Source: Jeongeupia chitinilytica
GTDB taxonomy: Bacteria; Pseudomonadota; Gammaproteobacteria; Burkholderiales; Chitinibacteraceae
Direction of reading: 5' to 3'
Assembly: GCF_014652315.1 (NCBI RefSeq)
Contig: NZ_BMYO01000002.1
Location: 248,001-312,000 of the forward strand
Length of the DNA: 64,000 nt
Position numbers and translations under genes: made by a program. Below are positions 43,014-52,317 of the stretch, one piece after another; position 1 is the stretch's first letter, and every line of letters begins with the position of its first letter. Below the pieces are notes generated by a model. It was given only the letters and a program-made list of their open reading frames with translations, did no database searches and was not told the DNA's origin.

Positions 43014-43727
43014 ATGCGCCGCATTGCTGCCTGCCTGCTGATCGCCGGTCTGTCCGGCCCGGTTCTGGCCGAAACGCTCAACTACAACGTCGTCAACCTG
43101 AATGCACAGTCGAGCCGCGAAGTCGGCAATGACACCGCGCATGCGCTGCTTTTTGTCGAGCTGAACGACGCCGATCCGGCACGGCTGTCCGACAGGGTCA
43201 ACCAGACGCTCGCCGCGGCGCTCAAGCGCGTCAAAGCCGTCGGCGCGGTACAGTCGGGCGGTACCGGTTACACCACCTTCCCGGTCTACAACAACAAGAC
43301 CAACAAGCAGGAAGGCTGGCGCGGTCGAGGCGAGCTGCGACTGAACAGCAAGGATTTCTCCGCGCTGTCGAAGCTGCTGGGTGAACTGCAGCAACCGCTG
43401 GCCAACGGCATCGGCATGCAGCTCGCGGACGTTCGCTACGGCGTGTCGGAGCAGCGGCGCGATCAGGTCGAGAACGAACTGATCGAGGAAAGCCTCAAGG
43501 CCTTCCGTCAGCGTGCCGATCTGGTTCGCCGCAATCTGGAAGGCAGCAGCTTCAAGGTCATCAACGTCAACGTCGATACCGGCCATGTCTCGCCGCCGCC
43601 GATGCCGATGTACAAGTCCGCGCGGACGATCTCGGCCGATGCCGTCGGTGCGGCACCGCCGATGCTCGAGGGCGGCGACAGCCGGGTATCGGTCACCGTG
43701 TCGGGCAGCATCCAGGTCCAGCAGTGA
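43014..43727 (+). CDS. SIMPL-domain (DUF541) periplasmic protein
   Basis: The 237-residue protein has a signal peptide (about 1-19, VLA) and a SIMPL/DUF541 domain with the pattern YTTFPVYNNKTNKQEGWRGR and SGSIQVQ at the end. Such proteins are exported and occur in the envelope; no biochemical role is established. The stop overlaps the start of the next gene by four bases, so both are one unit. Confidence 0.85.
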   Translation: MRRIAACLLIAGLSGPVLAETLNYNVVNLNAQSSREVGNDTAHALLFVELNDADPARLSDRVNQTLAAALKRVKAVGAVQSGGTGYTTFPVYNNKTNKQEGWRGRGELRLNSKDFSALSKLLGELQQPLANGIGMQLADVRYGVSEQRRDQVENELIEESLKAFRQRADLVRRNLEGSSFKVINVNVDTGHVSPPPMPMYKSARTISADAVGAAPPMLEGGDSRVSVTVSGSIQVQQ

Positions 43728-44149
43728 CCCCCTTGCCGCTGCAGTTGCGCCCGTCCCGGCAGGCGCGGCTCGTGCATGCCGCCGCATTTGTCGCGGCGGC
43801 TGCGGCGGCATTGGCTTCGAGCTGGGCGGTCGTCGGACTGCTCTGGCTGGCGGCCGGCTGGGTGCTGACGCGGCGGCGCGTGCAGCCGGCGGCCATCGCT
43901 GCCTGTGACGACGGCACGCTCGTCCTGCACTGGCAGGACGGCCGCATCAGCCCGGCAACACTGGGGCCCGCATCGCGGGTCGGCATCTGGCTGGTTTCGC
44001 TGCAATTCATCGGGGGGCGCGGGCGGATTGCGCTGGTGCTCTGGCCCGACAGCGCCGACATCGAAGCGTTGCGGCAGTGGCGGGTCTGGCTGCGCTGGGA
44101 GCGGCCGGCCATATTGCGGCGGCTGCAGCAGGCTGCCGATCCGCGCTGA
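43724..44149 (+). CDS. YgfX-like membrane protein
   Basis: The 141-residue protein has two hydrophobic segments (about 16-55) and a C-terminal cytoplasmic part with IALVLWPDSADIEALRQW, which resembles the YgfX/CptA family, an inner-membrane partner of SdhE-type proteins in enterobacteria. The start is a GTG overlapping the SIMPL-gene stop. The assignment is moderate because the family is short and poorly conserved. Confidence 0.6.
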   Translation: MTPLPLQLRPSRQARLVHAAAFVAAAAAALASSWAVVGLLWLAAGWVLTRRRVQPAAIAACDDGTLVLHWQDGRISPATLGPASRVGIWLVSLQFIGGRGRIALVLWPDSADIEALRQWRVWLRWERPAILRRLQQAADPR

Positions 44150-44186
44150 GCTTGCGCCGGATCAAACGGAAAGCCGCGTTAGCGGA

Positions 44187-44215
44187 TTGAACTGACGTCA
44201 ACCGCCGTTTATATT
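44187..44215 (+). promoter_or_regulatory. Promoter of the cus-like operon
   Basis: TTGAAC (44187-44192) and TATATT (44210-44215) with a 17-base spacer lie just upstream of the first operon gene. No CueR-type repeat was seen, although TGACGTCA lies within the spacer. Confidence 0.6.
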
Positions 44216-44221
44216 CCCGTC

Positions 44222-44599
44222 ATGCTCGCACGCTTCAAATCGTCAGGTCTGGCCTGGCTTGTCGCCCTCCTGCTGGTCTTTGCCCAGCTGGTGACGGCCG
44301 CCTACGCCTGTGCCGAAGCGTTGCCGCCGCAACCCAGCGCCCCGATGCTCGACATGTCCGACTGCGACATGCAGCAGATGGTGCAACCGGTGATCTGCAA
44401 GGCGCACTGCCAGAAAGAAGCGCAATCGGCCGACGTGCAACTGCCGCAGCTGACAGCACCGTTTTTCGTCGCACTGTTCTTTGCGTCACCCTATCTCGAA
44501 ACGCCCGATACCGCCGTCGTGCAGGCGAGGACGGCCCCACCGACGCTGATCGCCGCGTCACCGCCTTTACGGATCCAGTACCAGGTCTTCCGCAATTAG
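44222..44599 (+). CDS. Small exported Cys/Met-rich protein of the copper operon
   Basis: The 125-residue protein has a hydrophobic N-terminal segment (about 10-29) acting as signal or anchor. It then carries CAEALPPQPSAPMLDMSDCD and MQQMVQPVICKAHCQKE, rich in Cys, Met and His, able to bind copper. Similar short proteins sit upstream of CusCBA-type operons. A metal-chaperone or sensor-like role is inferred from this context only. Confidence 0.6.
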   Translation: MLARFKSSGLAWLVALLLVFAQLVTAAYACAEALPPQPSAPMLDMSDCDMQQMVQPVICKAHCQKEAQSADVQLPQLTAPFFVALFFASPYLETPDTAVVQARTAPPTLIAASPPLRIQYQVFRN

Positions 44600-44732
44600 T
44601 CCGCGCCGTTCGCCCGTCTAAGCGTTCGGCCCGACTGCATCGCGCTGTTTCCGTTCGCCCCCGATGCCGGGGCGTCAGGGGCAGACGATCGCACTCTCCG
44701 CCGCACGCATCCGAAACCGCGTGGAGAGACCC

Positions 44733-45938
44733 ATGTCCCCCTTCTTGATTCTGGCTGCCGCCTTCGGTGCAGCCAGCCTCGGCGCGCACGCGCTGACCCT
44801 GGATGAAGCCCTTGCCGCTGCCGGCGGTGCGCCCGATCTCGTCGCCAGCACCGCAGCGACGGCGGCGGCGCAGTCGCTGACGAAATCGGCCGGTGCCTTG
44901 CCCGATCCCAAACTCTCGGTCTGGGTCGACGACCTGCAGACCTCCGGCCCCGATGCCTACCGCGTCGGCGACGCCAAACGCATGGTCAGCCTGATGCAGG
45001 AGGTGCCCAACGGCGACCGCCGCGACGCCGAGCGGCAGGTTGCCGGCGCACAACTGCAGACCAGCGAGGCGCAGGCCCGCTACACGCAACTCAGCGTCCG
45101 GCGCGAAACCACGCTGGCGTGGCTGGCGCTGCACTACCTCGACCGCAAGCTGGACGTGCTGGCGGCGCAGGACGCCGACAACCGGCACAGCCAGCAGGCG
45201 GGCGTCGCCGCGCTCAAGGGCGGTGCATCGGCCGATGCCGCGCTGGCGGCCCGGCTCGAGCGCGACCAGCTCGACGACAGCCGCGACGACATCGAACGCG
45301 ATCGCGCCCGCGCCCGTGCCCAGCTCGCGCGCTGGATCGGTCCGGCACTCGCCGCACAGCCGGCCACCGGCGGATTGCCGGCGTGGCTGACCTCCGCCCG
45401 GACGCAGGCCGACGACATCGCCGAGCAGCCCGAAATCCGTGCGGCGGCGACGCAGGTGAGCGCAGCGCAGGCCGAGCTGGCGCTGGCACAGGCGACGAAG
45501 AAGCCCGACTGGGGGGTCGAGGTCGGCTGGGGTTACGACGCGATGGATCAGGGCATGGCGATGGTGAAGTTCACCTTCGACCTGCCGGTGTTCGCCGCGT
45601 CGCGGCAGGACCCGAAAATCGCCGCGGCGCTGGCCAATGTGCAGAAAAGCGATGCCGAACGGCAGGCGCGCATGGCCGCCTACCGGCAGCAGATCGACGA
45701 GCTGCGGGCCGAGCGGACGGCGATCCGGGCGCAGATGGACCGGCTGAAAACCCGCACCCTGCCGCTGATCGACCAGCAGGTCGAACTGGCATTGGCCGGC
45801 ATGAAGTCGGGCAAGGGCAGCGATGGCGTGCTCGGCGCGCGCAAGGCACGACTGGCTGCGCAGATGCGCGCCATCGAACTCGAATCCCAACTGGCCGCCG
45901 CCGATACCCGGCTTTACTTCCTGACCGGAGCACACTGA
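44733..45938 (+). CDS. cusC: CusC/CzcC-type outer-membrane efflux protein
   Basis: The 401-residue TolC-family protein provides the outer-membrane duct of a heavy-metal RND pump. It starts with a signal peptide (to about residue 19) and LTLDEALAAAGG, and has long helical repeats such as QAELALAQATKKPDWGVEV and a C-terminal half duplicated from the N-terminal one. ATG 44733 is preceded by GGAGAG. The stop overlaps the next ATG. Confidence 0.88.
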   Translation: MSPFLILAAAFGAASLGAHALTLDEALAAAGGAPDLVASTAATAAAQSLTKSAGALPDPKLSVWVDDLQTSGPDAYRVGDAKRMVSLMQEVPNGDRRDAERQVAGAQLQTSEAQARYTQLSVRRETTLAWLALHYLDRKLDVLAAQDADNRHSQQAGVAALKGGASADAALAARLERDQLDDSRDDIERDRARARAQLARWIGPALAAQPATGGLPAWLTSARTQADDIAEQPEIRAAATQVSAAQAELALAQATKKPDWGVEVGWGYDAMDQGMAMVKFTFDLPVFAASRQDPKIAAALANVQKSDAERQARMAAYRQQIDELRAERTAIRAQMDRLKTRTLPLIDQQVELALAGMKSGKGSDGVLGARKARLAAQMRAIELESQLAAADTRLYFLTGAH

Positions 45939-47425
45939 TGAATACCAAGACAACGATTGCGATCGCCATCGCGACCCTGGGCATCGGGGCCTTCGGCGGC
46001 TGGCTGGCCGGACAGCGGAACGCGGAACACGCGACGCCGACCGCATCGGCGGCAAAGGCCGAGAAACCGGTGCTGTACTGGTACGACCCGATGAAGCCGG
46101 ACGTACATTTCGACAAGCCGGGCAAGTCACCCTTCATGGACATGCAGCTGCAGCCGCGCTACGCCGACGAAGGGGGTGAAGCGGTGGGGGTGCGCATCGA
46201 TCCGGCGCTGACACAGAACACCGGCGTCAAGCTGGCCAGGGTCGAACGCGGCGAACTGGCCGGCGGACTGTCGGTGACCGGCACCGTCGTCTTCAACGAC
46301 CGCGACGTGGCCATCGTTCAGGCGCGTACCGGCGGCATCGTCGAGCGCGCTTACCCGCATGCCGTCGGTGACGTAATTGCCGCGGGCAGCCCGCTGGCCG
46401 ACGTGCGCGTGCCCGAGTGGCTGGCCGCGCAAAACGAATACCTGGCGTTGCGCGGCGATGCACAACTGGCGGCGGCGGCGAAATCGCGGCTGATCCAGCT
46501 CGGCATGAGTGCCGCGGCGGTGGCGCAACTCGAACGTAGCGGCGTCGCGCGACCGGTGGTGACGATCACCGCGCCACGCGGCGGGATGATCGCCGAGCTC
46601 GGCGTGCGTCAGGGCATGACCTTGGCAGCCGGGCAGGCGCTGGCACGGATCAACGGGCTGTCCAGCGTGTGGATCGAGGCCGACGTGCCCGAGGCGCAGG
46701 CGGCTGCTTTGCGCGTCGGCGCACCGGTGCAGGCGCACTTCGCCGCCTGGCCCGACCAGCCGGTCAACGGCAAGGTCACCGCGCTGGTGCCCGAGCTGAA
46801 GGCCGAGACGCGGACAATCCGTGCACGAATCGAGGTGCCCAACCGTGACGGGCGCCTGCTGCCGGGCCAGTATGCCCGGGTGACACTGGCCGGCGAGACC
46901 AGGCCTGCGCTGTGGGTGCCGAGCGATGCGGTGATCGCGACCGGCCAGCGCCATGTGGTCATCGCGGTCGACGGTGACGCCAAGGCCGGCTGGCGCTATG
47001 CGCCGGTCGAAGTGCGGATCGGCAAGGAGGCCGGTGGCAGGAGCGAGATCATCGCGGGGCTGGACGAGGGCCGGCAGGTCGTCGTGTCCGGCCAGTTCAT
47101 GATCGATTCGGAAGCCAGCCTGCGCGGCGTACTGGCGCGCATGGCCAGCGCACCGGCAGTAGCGCAGCCGGAGGCCAAGGTCGAGGCAACGGCCAGCCCC
47201 GAAGGCGTCGGCGTGGTCAGGGCGATCGGGGCCGGTTCGGTCACGCTGGCGCACGAGCCGATCGCCGCGCTGAAATGGCCGGCGATGACGATGCCGTTCA
47301 CGCTGATGAGCCCGGCAGCGGCCAAAGGCATTGCGGTCGGCGACAAGGTCCGTTTCACGCTGATGATGCATGGCGACGACGCGATGATCGAATCGATGGC
47401 CAGGGTCGACGGAGGTGGGCAATGA
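45938..47425 (+). CDS. cusB: CusB-type RND periplasmic adaptor
   Basis: The 495-residue adaptor joins pump and outer-membrane duct. After a membrane anchor (about 6-24) come a metal-binding segment (YWYDPMKPDVHFDKPGKSPF with Met pairs), the barrel-sandwich lipoyl part and helical hairpin, and a C-terminal CusF-like domain (GVVRAIGAGSVTLAHEPIA, KWPAMTMPF). That extra domain can pick up Cu/Ag and pass it to the pump. It is coupled by overlap to genes on both sides. Confidence 0.92.
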   Translation: MNTKTTIAIAIATLGIGAFGGWLAGQRNAEHATPTASAAKAEKPVLYWYDPMKPDVHFDKPGKSPFMDMQLQPRYADEGGEAVGVRIDPALTQNTGVKLARVERGELAGGLSVTGTVVFNDRDVAIVQARTGGIVERAYPHAVGDVIAAGSPLADVRVPEWLAAQNEYLALRGDAQLAAAAKSRLIQLGMSAAAVAQLERSGVARPVVTITAPRGGMIAELGVRQGMTLAAGQALARINGLSSVWIEADVPEAQAAALRVGAPVQAHFAAWPDQPVNGKVTALVPELKAETRTIRARIEVPNRDGRLLPGQYARVTLAGETRPALWVPSDAVIATGQRHVVIAVDGDAKAGWRYAPVEVRIGKEAGGRSEIIAGLDEGRQVVVSGQFMIDSEASLRGVLARMASAPAVAQPEAKVEATASPEGVGVVRAIGAGSVTLAHEPIAALKWPAMTMPFTLMSPAAAKGIAVGDKVRFTLMMHGDDAMIESMARVDGGGQ

Positions 47426-50400
47426 TCGCCGCACTCATCCACTGGTCGATCCGCAACCGTTTCATGGTGCTGCTGGTGACGGTGATGCTCGCCGTCTGGG
47501 GTATCTGGGCGGTGCGCACGACGCCGATCGACGCCTTGCCCGACCTCTCGGACGTGCAGGTGATCATCCGTACGCCGTATCCGGGCCAGGCGCCGCGCAT
47601 CGTCGAGGATCAGGTCACCTATCCGCTGACGACGACGATGCTGTCGGTGCCGGGCGTGAAGACGGTGCGCGGCTACTCGTTCTTCGGCGATTCCTATGTC
47701 TACGTGCTGTTCGACGATCACACCGACCTGTACTGGGCGCGATCGCGCGTGCTCGAGTACCTGAACCAGGTGCAGGGCAAGCTGCCGGCCAGCGCGAGGC
47801 CGGCGCTCGGGCCGGACGCCACCGGCGTCGGCTGGATCTACGAGTACGCGCTGGTCGACAAGACCGGCGCGCGCAGCCTTGCCGACCTGCGCAGCCTGCA
47901 GGACTGGTTCCTGCGCTACGAGCTGAAAACGCTGCCGAACGTCGCCGAGGTCGCGGCCATCGGCGGCATGGTCAAGCAGTACCAGATCGTGCCCGACCCG
48001 GTGAAGCTGGCCGGCTATGGCATCAGTGCCGATACACTCGTCGATGCGGTGAACAAGGCCAACAGTGAGGCGGGCGGTTCGGTGCTCGAGCTCGCCGAGG
48101 CCGAGTACATGGTGCGCGCGACCGGTTATTTGAAGACGCTCGACGACTTCCGCGCGATTCCGCTCAAGACCGTGTCCGGCACCGTGGTCCGGCTTGGCGA
48201 CGTCGCGCGGGTGCAGACCGGCCCGGAAATGCGCCGCGGCCTTGCCGAGCTGAACGGGCAGGGCGAGGTCGCCGGTGGCGTGGTGATCCTGCGCAGCGGC
48301 AAAAACGCCCGCGAGACGATCGCGGCGGTCAAGGCCAAGCTGGAAACGCTCAAGTCCAGCCTGCCACCGGGCGTCGAGATCGTCACGACCTACGACCGCA
48401 GCCAACTGATCGACCACGCGGTCGAGAACCTCAGCCACAAGCTGATCGAGGAGTTCATCGTCGTCGCGCTGGTGTGCGCGCTGTTCCTGTGGCACCTGCG
48501 CTCGGCGCTGGTCGCGATCATCACCTTGCCGCTGGGCATCCTTGCGGCCTTCGTCGTGATGCGTTATCAGGGCGTCAACGCCAACATCATGTCGCTTGGT
48601 GGTATCGCGATCGCGATCGGCGCGATGGTCGACGCGGCGGTGGTGATGATCGAGAACGCGCACAAGAAGCTCGAGGCCTGGCAGCACGAGCATCCGGGCG
48701 AAACGCTGGTCGGCGACGCGCGCTGGCGCGTGATCGGCGACGCCGCGGCCGAAGTCGGGCCGGCGCTGTTTTTCAGCCTGCTGATCATCACGCTGTCGTT
48801 CATTCCGATCTTCACGCTCGAAGCGCAGGAGGGCCGGCTGTTCGGGCCGCTGGCGTTCACCAAAAGTTACGCGATGGCCGCTGCCGCCGGGCTGTCGGTG
48901 ACCCTGGTGCCGGTGCTGATGGGGTACTGGATTCGCGGCCACATTCCGTCCGAGGACAAGAATCCGCTCAACCGCTGGCTGATCCGCGCCTACCAGCCGC
49001 TGATCGACAAGGTGCTAGCGTGGCCGAAGGCGACGCTGGTGATCGCCGTCGTCGCGCTGCTGACCACGGTCATCCCGGCAAGCCGCCTTGGCGGCGAGTT
49101 CCTGCCGAACATGGACGAGGGCGATCTGCTGTACATGCCGAGCGCGCTGCCCGGCTTGTCGGCGGGCAAGGCGGCCGAACTGCTGCAGCAGACCGACCGG
49201 CTGATCAAGACCGTGCCCGAAGTCGCGACGGTGTTCGGCAAGGCCGGCCGTGCCGACAGTGCGACCGACAACGCGCCGATGGAAATGTTCGAGACGACGA
49301 TCCGGTTCAAGCCGCGCGATCAGTGGCGGCCCGGGATGACGCCCGAGAAGCTCGTCGCCGAGCTCGACCGTACCGTCAGGGTGCCGGGGCTGGCGAACAT
49401 CTGGGTGCCGCCGATCCGCAACCGGATCGACATGCTCGCAACCGGAATCAAGAGTCCGATCGGCGTCAAGGTCTCGGGCAGCAATCTGGCGCAGATCGAG
49501 CAGGTGGCGATCGAGGTGGAGAAAATCGCCAAGACCGTGCCCGGGGTGTCGTCGAGTCTGGCCGAGCGCTTGTCCGGCGGGCGCTATATCGATGTCGACA
49601 TCGACCGCGATGCGGCCGGCCGCTACGGCCTGAACATCGCCGACGTGCAGTCGGTGGTCGCGCGGCTGATCGGGGGCGAGAACATCGGCGAAACCGTCGA
49701 GGGCACCGCACGCTACCCGATCAACGTCCGCTACCCGCGCGAAATCCGCGACAGCGTGCAGAAGCTGCGCGATCTGCCGGTGGTGACACCGAACGGCGCG
49801 CAGATCACGCTAGCCACCGTCGCGAAGATCGCCGTTGTCGACGGTCCGCCGATGCTCAAGAGCGAGAATGGCCGGCTGGCGTCGTGGGTGTACATCGACG
49901 TGCGCGACCGCGATCTCGGTGCTGTCGTGGCCGACCTGCAGGCGGCGGTCGCGCAGCAGCTGAAGGCGCCGCCGGGCATCAGCATCGGTTACTCGGGCCA
50001 GTTCGAGTACATGGAACGCGCCAACGCACGGCTCAAGCTCGTCGTCCCGGCGACCTTGCTGATCATCTTCGTGCTGCTCTATCTGACGTTCAGGCGCATC
50101 GACGAGGCACTGCTGATCATGGCGACGCTGCCGTTTGCGCTGATCGGCGGCGTCTGGTTCCTCGACGTGCTCGGCTATCACCTGTCCATCGCCACCGGCG
50201 TGGGCTTCATTGCACTGGCCGGCGTCTCGGCCGAGTTTGGCGTGATCATGCTGCTCTACCTGAAGCAGGCGCTCGAACAGCGAGACGGCGACGACGCCGA
50301 AACGGTGAAAGCGGCGATCGTCGAAGGCGCCGTACAACGCGTCCGGCCCAAGGTGATGACGGTGGCGACGATCCTGGTCGGCCTGTTCCCGATCCTCTGG

Positions 50401-50568
50401 GGCAGCGGTGCCGGTTCGGAAGTGATGAGCCGGATCGCCGCACCGATGGCCGGCGGCATGATCACCGCGCCGCTACTGTCGATGTTCGTGATTCCGGCTG
50501 CCTATCTGTTGATGCGACAGCGGCGCAAAGGCGTTGCCGTGAAGGTGCAAGTAGCAATCGGCGCATGA
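47422..50568 (+). CDS. cusA: CusA/CzcA-type heavy-metal RND efflux pump
   Basis: The 1048-residue inner-membrane pump exports metal ions (probably Cu+/Ag+) by proton antiport. It has the twelve-helix RND layout, SIRNRFMVLLVTVMLAVWG at the start and conserved proton-relay residues in GGIAIAIGAMVDAAVVMIEN. The substrate region contains the periplasmic Met residues of CusA (FGKAGRADSATDNAPMEMFETT). ATG 47422 overlaps the cusB stop by four bases. Confidence 0.95.
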   Translation: MIAALIHWSIRNRFMVLLVTVMLAVWGIWAVRTTPIDALPDLSDVQVIIRTPYPGQAPRIVEDQVTYPLTTTMLSVPGVKTVRGYSFFGDSYVYVLFDDHTDLYWARSRVLEYLNQVQGKLPASARPALGPDATGVGWIYEYALVDKTGARSLADLRSLQDWFLRYELKTLPNVAEVAAIGGMVKQYQIVPDPVKLAGYGISADTLVDAVNKANSEAGGSVLELAEAEYMVRATGYLKTLDDFRAIPLKTVSGTVVRLGDVARVQTGPEMRRGLAELNGQGEVAGGVVILRSGKNARETIAAVKAKLETLKSSLPPGVEIVTTYDRSQLIDHAVENLSHKLIEEFIVVALVCALFLWHLRSALVAIITLPLGILAAFVVMRYQGVNANIMSLGGIAIAIGAMVDAAVVMIENAHKKLEAWQHEHPGETLVGDARWRVIGDAAAEVGPALFFSLLIITLSFIPIFTLEAQEGRLFGPLAFTKSYAMAAAAGLSVTLVPVLMGYWIRGHIPSEDKNPLNRWLIRAYQPLIDKVLAWPKATLVIAVVALLTTVIPASRLGGEFLPNMDEGDLLYMPSALPGLSAGKAAELLQQTDRLIKTVPEVATVFGKAGRADSATDNAPMEMFETTIRFKPRDQWRPGMTPEKLVAELDRTVRVPGLANIWVPPIRNRIDMLATGIKSPIGVKVSGSNLAQIEQVAIEVEKIAKTVPGVSSSLAERLSGGRYIDVDIDRDAAGRYGLNIADVQSVVARLIGGENIGETVEGTARYPINVRYPREIRDSVQKLRDLPVVTPNGAQITLATVAKIAVVDGPPMLKSENGRLASWVYIDVRDRDLGAVVADLQAAVAQQLKAPPGISIGYSGQFEYMERANARLKLVVPATLLIIFVLLYLTFRRIDEALLIMATLPFALIGGVWFLDVLGYHLSIATGVGFIALAGVSAEFGVIMLLYLKQALEQRDGDDAETVKAAIVEGAVQRVRPKVMTVATILVGLFPILWGSGAGSEVMSRIAAPMAGGMITAPLLSMFVIPAAYLLMRQRRKGVAVKVQVAIGA

Positions 50569-50630
50569 TCCTGCGTAGTGTTCTTGACCGATCGATCAGT
50601 CGGCATTGAATGGATATGCAAGAAAATTGA

Positions 50631-50655
50631 AAAGCCCAGCCTGGCTGGGCTTTTT
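50631..50655 (+). terminator. Terminator of the cus-like operon
   Basis: Stem AAAGCCCAGC/GCTGGGCTTT with a CTG loop, followed by T residues, 62 bases past the cusA stop. Confidence 0.92.
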
Positions 50656-50713
50656 AATGCGGTAATGAACAAGCCGCTGCTTGTTGCGCAGGTACTTATG
50701 ATGTGCTTTTTCG

Positions 50714-50773
50714 GCCTAAGGTTTGGAGTAACAGGCCGGCTTCAGCCAGTGCCGGTTGAATGAAAAGTCAGCT
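50714..50773 (-). repeat. attC site C (degenerate), array 2
   Basis: The right core reads CTTAGGC (minus strand) where GTTRRRY is expected, and the left core is AGCTGAC. The arms TTCATTCAACCGGC and GTTACTCCAAAC are recognisable. Probably inactive; marks the distal end of array 2. Confidence 0.75.
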
Positions 50774-51094
50774 TGCGCTGTAGGCAATCTGATCATCAAA
50801 CAAGAACATTTGCACATCGTTGTCATCAGGGGCGAGGATTCGGCGATCTGCCGCACATGCTTGGCCACATTCGCTGGCAAAGGCTTCCTTGATTGCCGCC
50901 ATCGATTCAAAGTGCAGCGTTCCGATGAGGTATGGATCAGTGGCACCCGCCATTGCGACGATGGGACCTTTACTCACTTCATAGCTTTTGAGGCCCGGCA
51001 GGTTTTTGGCCAACGGAATGTGAATCTCGAAGTAGTGCTTGTCGAACGCAGCCGGATCCGCCGGGGTTTTGTAGATGACGACCATGCGTGCCAT
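50768..51094 (-). CDS. Array 2 cassette 3: EthD-family protein
   Basis: The 108-residue protein matches the EthD domain: VVIYKTPADPAAFDKHYFEIHIPLAKNLPGL at the start and YLIGTLHFESMAAIKEAFAS in the second half. This dimeric ferredoxin-like fold occurs in enzymes of ether and polyketide metabolism; the actual substrate is unknown. AGGAGA upstream supports ATG 51094. The stop lies in the following attC. Confidence 0.88.
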   Translation of the reverse strand: MARMVVIYKTPADPAAFDKHYFEIHIPLAKNLPGLKSYEVSKGPIVAMAGATDPYLIGTLHFESMAAIKEAFASECGQACAADRRILAPDDNDVQMFLFDDQIAYSAS

Positions 51095-51136
51095 ACCAGA
51101 CTCTCCTGGAAGTGTCGAACTGTGTCCGACTGGGCA

Positions 51137-51196
51137 ATCTAACGTTTGAAGTAACGGGCCGGATTTAGCCGGACCCGGTGGAACGAAGTTTCAGGT
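51137..51196 (-). repeat. attC site B, array 2
   Basis: Right core GTTAGAT intact on the minus strand; left core reads ACCTGAA instead of RYYYAAC. Inner arms GGTCCGGC and ATCCGGCCC are paired. Confidence 0.82.
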
Positions 51197-51202
51197 ATTT
51201 GA

Positions 51203-51496
51203 CTACAGGCCAGCTTGCCATTTTAGTTCAAATGCTTTCTCTGCGATCCGCAAGCAGTGCTGAATGTTGGCTGGCAGTTCCATTCGCTCTGTTTGAATCT
51301 GATTTAGGTGGTTGGCAACTTCTTCCGGTGCTGCATCTTCCATGACGATACTGAAAATACGTGGCAGGTATGCCCTATATTCAGCGTCAACTTCTTCCGT
51401 GAATTCCGAAACACCTATTGGGTCCCACTCCTTGAAAAGAAGTACATCCAAAGCCAGATAGAGCTCAAGTTCTTGAGGCGATAGTTTCGTGCCCAT
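51203..51496 (-). CDS. Array 2 cassette 2: DUF1871-like small protein
   Basis: The 97-residue acidic helical protein contains LALDVLLFKEWDPIGVSEF followed by EVDAEYRAYLPRIFSIV, the pattern of DUF1871-like proteins common in integron cassettes and related to small immunity proteins. No catalytic motif is seen. ATG 51496 lies just inside the cassette after attC A. Confidence 0.65.
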   Translation of the reverse strand: MGTKLSPQELELYLALDVLLFKEWDPIGVSEFTEEVDAEYRAYLPRIFSIVMEDAAPEEVANHLNQIQTERMELPANIQHCLRIAEKAFELKWQAGL

Positions 51497-51502
51497 GATT
51501 GG

Positions 51503-51562
51503 ACCTGACGTTTGAAGTAACGGACCAACTTTAGCCGGTCCCGGTTGACTGAAGTATTGGAC
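51503..51562 (-). repeat. attC site A, array 2
   Basis: On the minus strand the left core is GTCCAAT and the right core GTCAGGT, each one change from the core consensus. The inner part GGGACCGGCTAAAG matches the first attC type of array 1. Confidence 0.82.
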
Positions 51563-51573
51563 GTCATGATGGA

Positions 51574-51918
51574 CTACAACGAACGACCGTCGAAGTGCCT
51601 TAAGGGAAGCGACGACAACTCGACGCCTTCAAGGCAACGGGCGTTGACCACTACCATTGGATTCCCTGAGAGAACCCCCTCGGCAAACGTATGAATGCCG
51701 CACTTCGGGCAGAACCGGTGTTTAATGGCTTGGGCGCCAAAAGTGTAGGTGGCCATTTTTTCCTGAAAGGTGAGCAAGCGAAATCTGTCGGGTGGAACTC
51801 CCCAAAGAAGCGCGCCCTTCTGCGAACAAATTGAGCAATTGCACTCAGTAACTTGGGTGAGTTCACCCTCGATCTCGAAAACTACTTGCCCGCAGTGACA
51901 GCTACCTGTGAATTTCAT
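51574..51918 (-). CDS. Array 2 cassette 1: GFA-family (Mss4-like zinc) protein
   Basis: The 114-residue protein has the GFA zinc-site pattern: GSCHCGQVVFEIEG, then TECNCSICSQKGALLW and RFCPKCGIHTFAE. The family is named for glutathione-dependent formaldehyde-activating enzymes, but most members have unknown substrates. The internal ATG at 51918 (KFTGSCHCG) is preferred over an upstream start because it begins the family motif and has GAAGGA before it. Confidence 0.9.
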   Translation of the reverse strand: MKFTGSCHCGQVVFEIEGELTQVTECNCSICSQKGALLWGVPPDRFRLLTFQEKMATYTFGAQAIKHRFCPKCGIHTFAEGVLSGNPMVVVNARCLEGVELSSLPLRHFDGRSL

Positions 51919-51983
51919 TTGTGGGTTCCTTCGGTGGTGCAAAGCTGTGTAGCAATGGAAAAACCACCAGCATGAATGATGAG

Positions 51984-52317
51984 CGCCAACCTGGGGTACG
52001 CACCATGGTGGATATAAAAATATTGCAACGACTGCCGGATAAAACGGCCGTCAGTTGCCATGAACGTTTCTGCGGAATAAGTGCTCTGGTTTTCCCAGTA
52101 AAAGTGCGCTTTGGTAGGACGCAGGTCATTTATTTGGACATGACGGGCAATACCGCAAACACACCGTGACCACGCTGGTTTGCACAGGGTTGGATTTGCC
52201 CGCACCTCTGTCACGGCCGTCTGTGAACCGAAAGCTTACACCAAGTTGATGGGATAATTTATCAGGTTTAACGACCTGCGTCAGCTGCGGGAGGTGGCGC
52301 GGGGCTGGTGTGTTTTC
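51984..52317 (-). promoter_or_regulatory. Array 2 leader, homologous to array 1 leader
   Basis: Read on the minus strand this is a diverged copy of 2878-3221. GTTAAACCTGATA is at 52260-52272, the CATGTCCAAATA/ATGACCT block at 52123-52142, and CACCATGGTGC near 52000-52010. It ends at GTTGGCG (51984-51990), a weaker match to the core consensus than in array 1. No gene of convincing type lies inside. The conserved order of blocks across two loci points to a functional module. Confidence 0.7.

Larger units (their letters stand above)
50714..51990 (-). mobile_element. Integron gene-cassette array 2 (no integrase present)
   Basis: Three cassettes read on the minus strand, each ending in a 60-bp attC-like site, downstream of a leader homologous to that of array 1. 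The attC sites are more diverged than those of array 1. The array lies between the cus-like operon and the CusRS-type genes, so it splits a metal-resistance region. No integrase is present. Confidence 0.82.

Noticed and set aside
50578..50763. Short open frame after cusA
   Set aside because: It runs through the cusA terminator hairpin and a degenerate attC site and has no plausible start signal.
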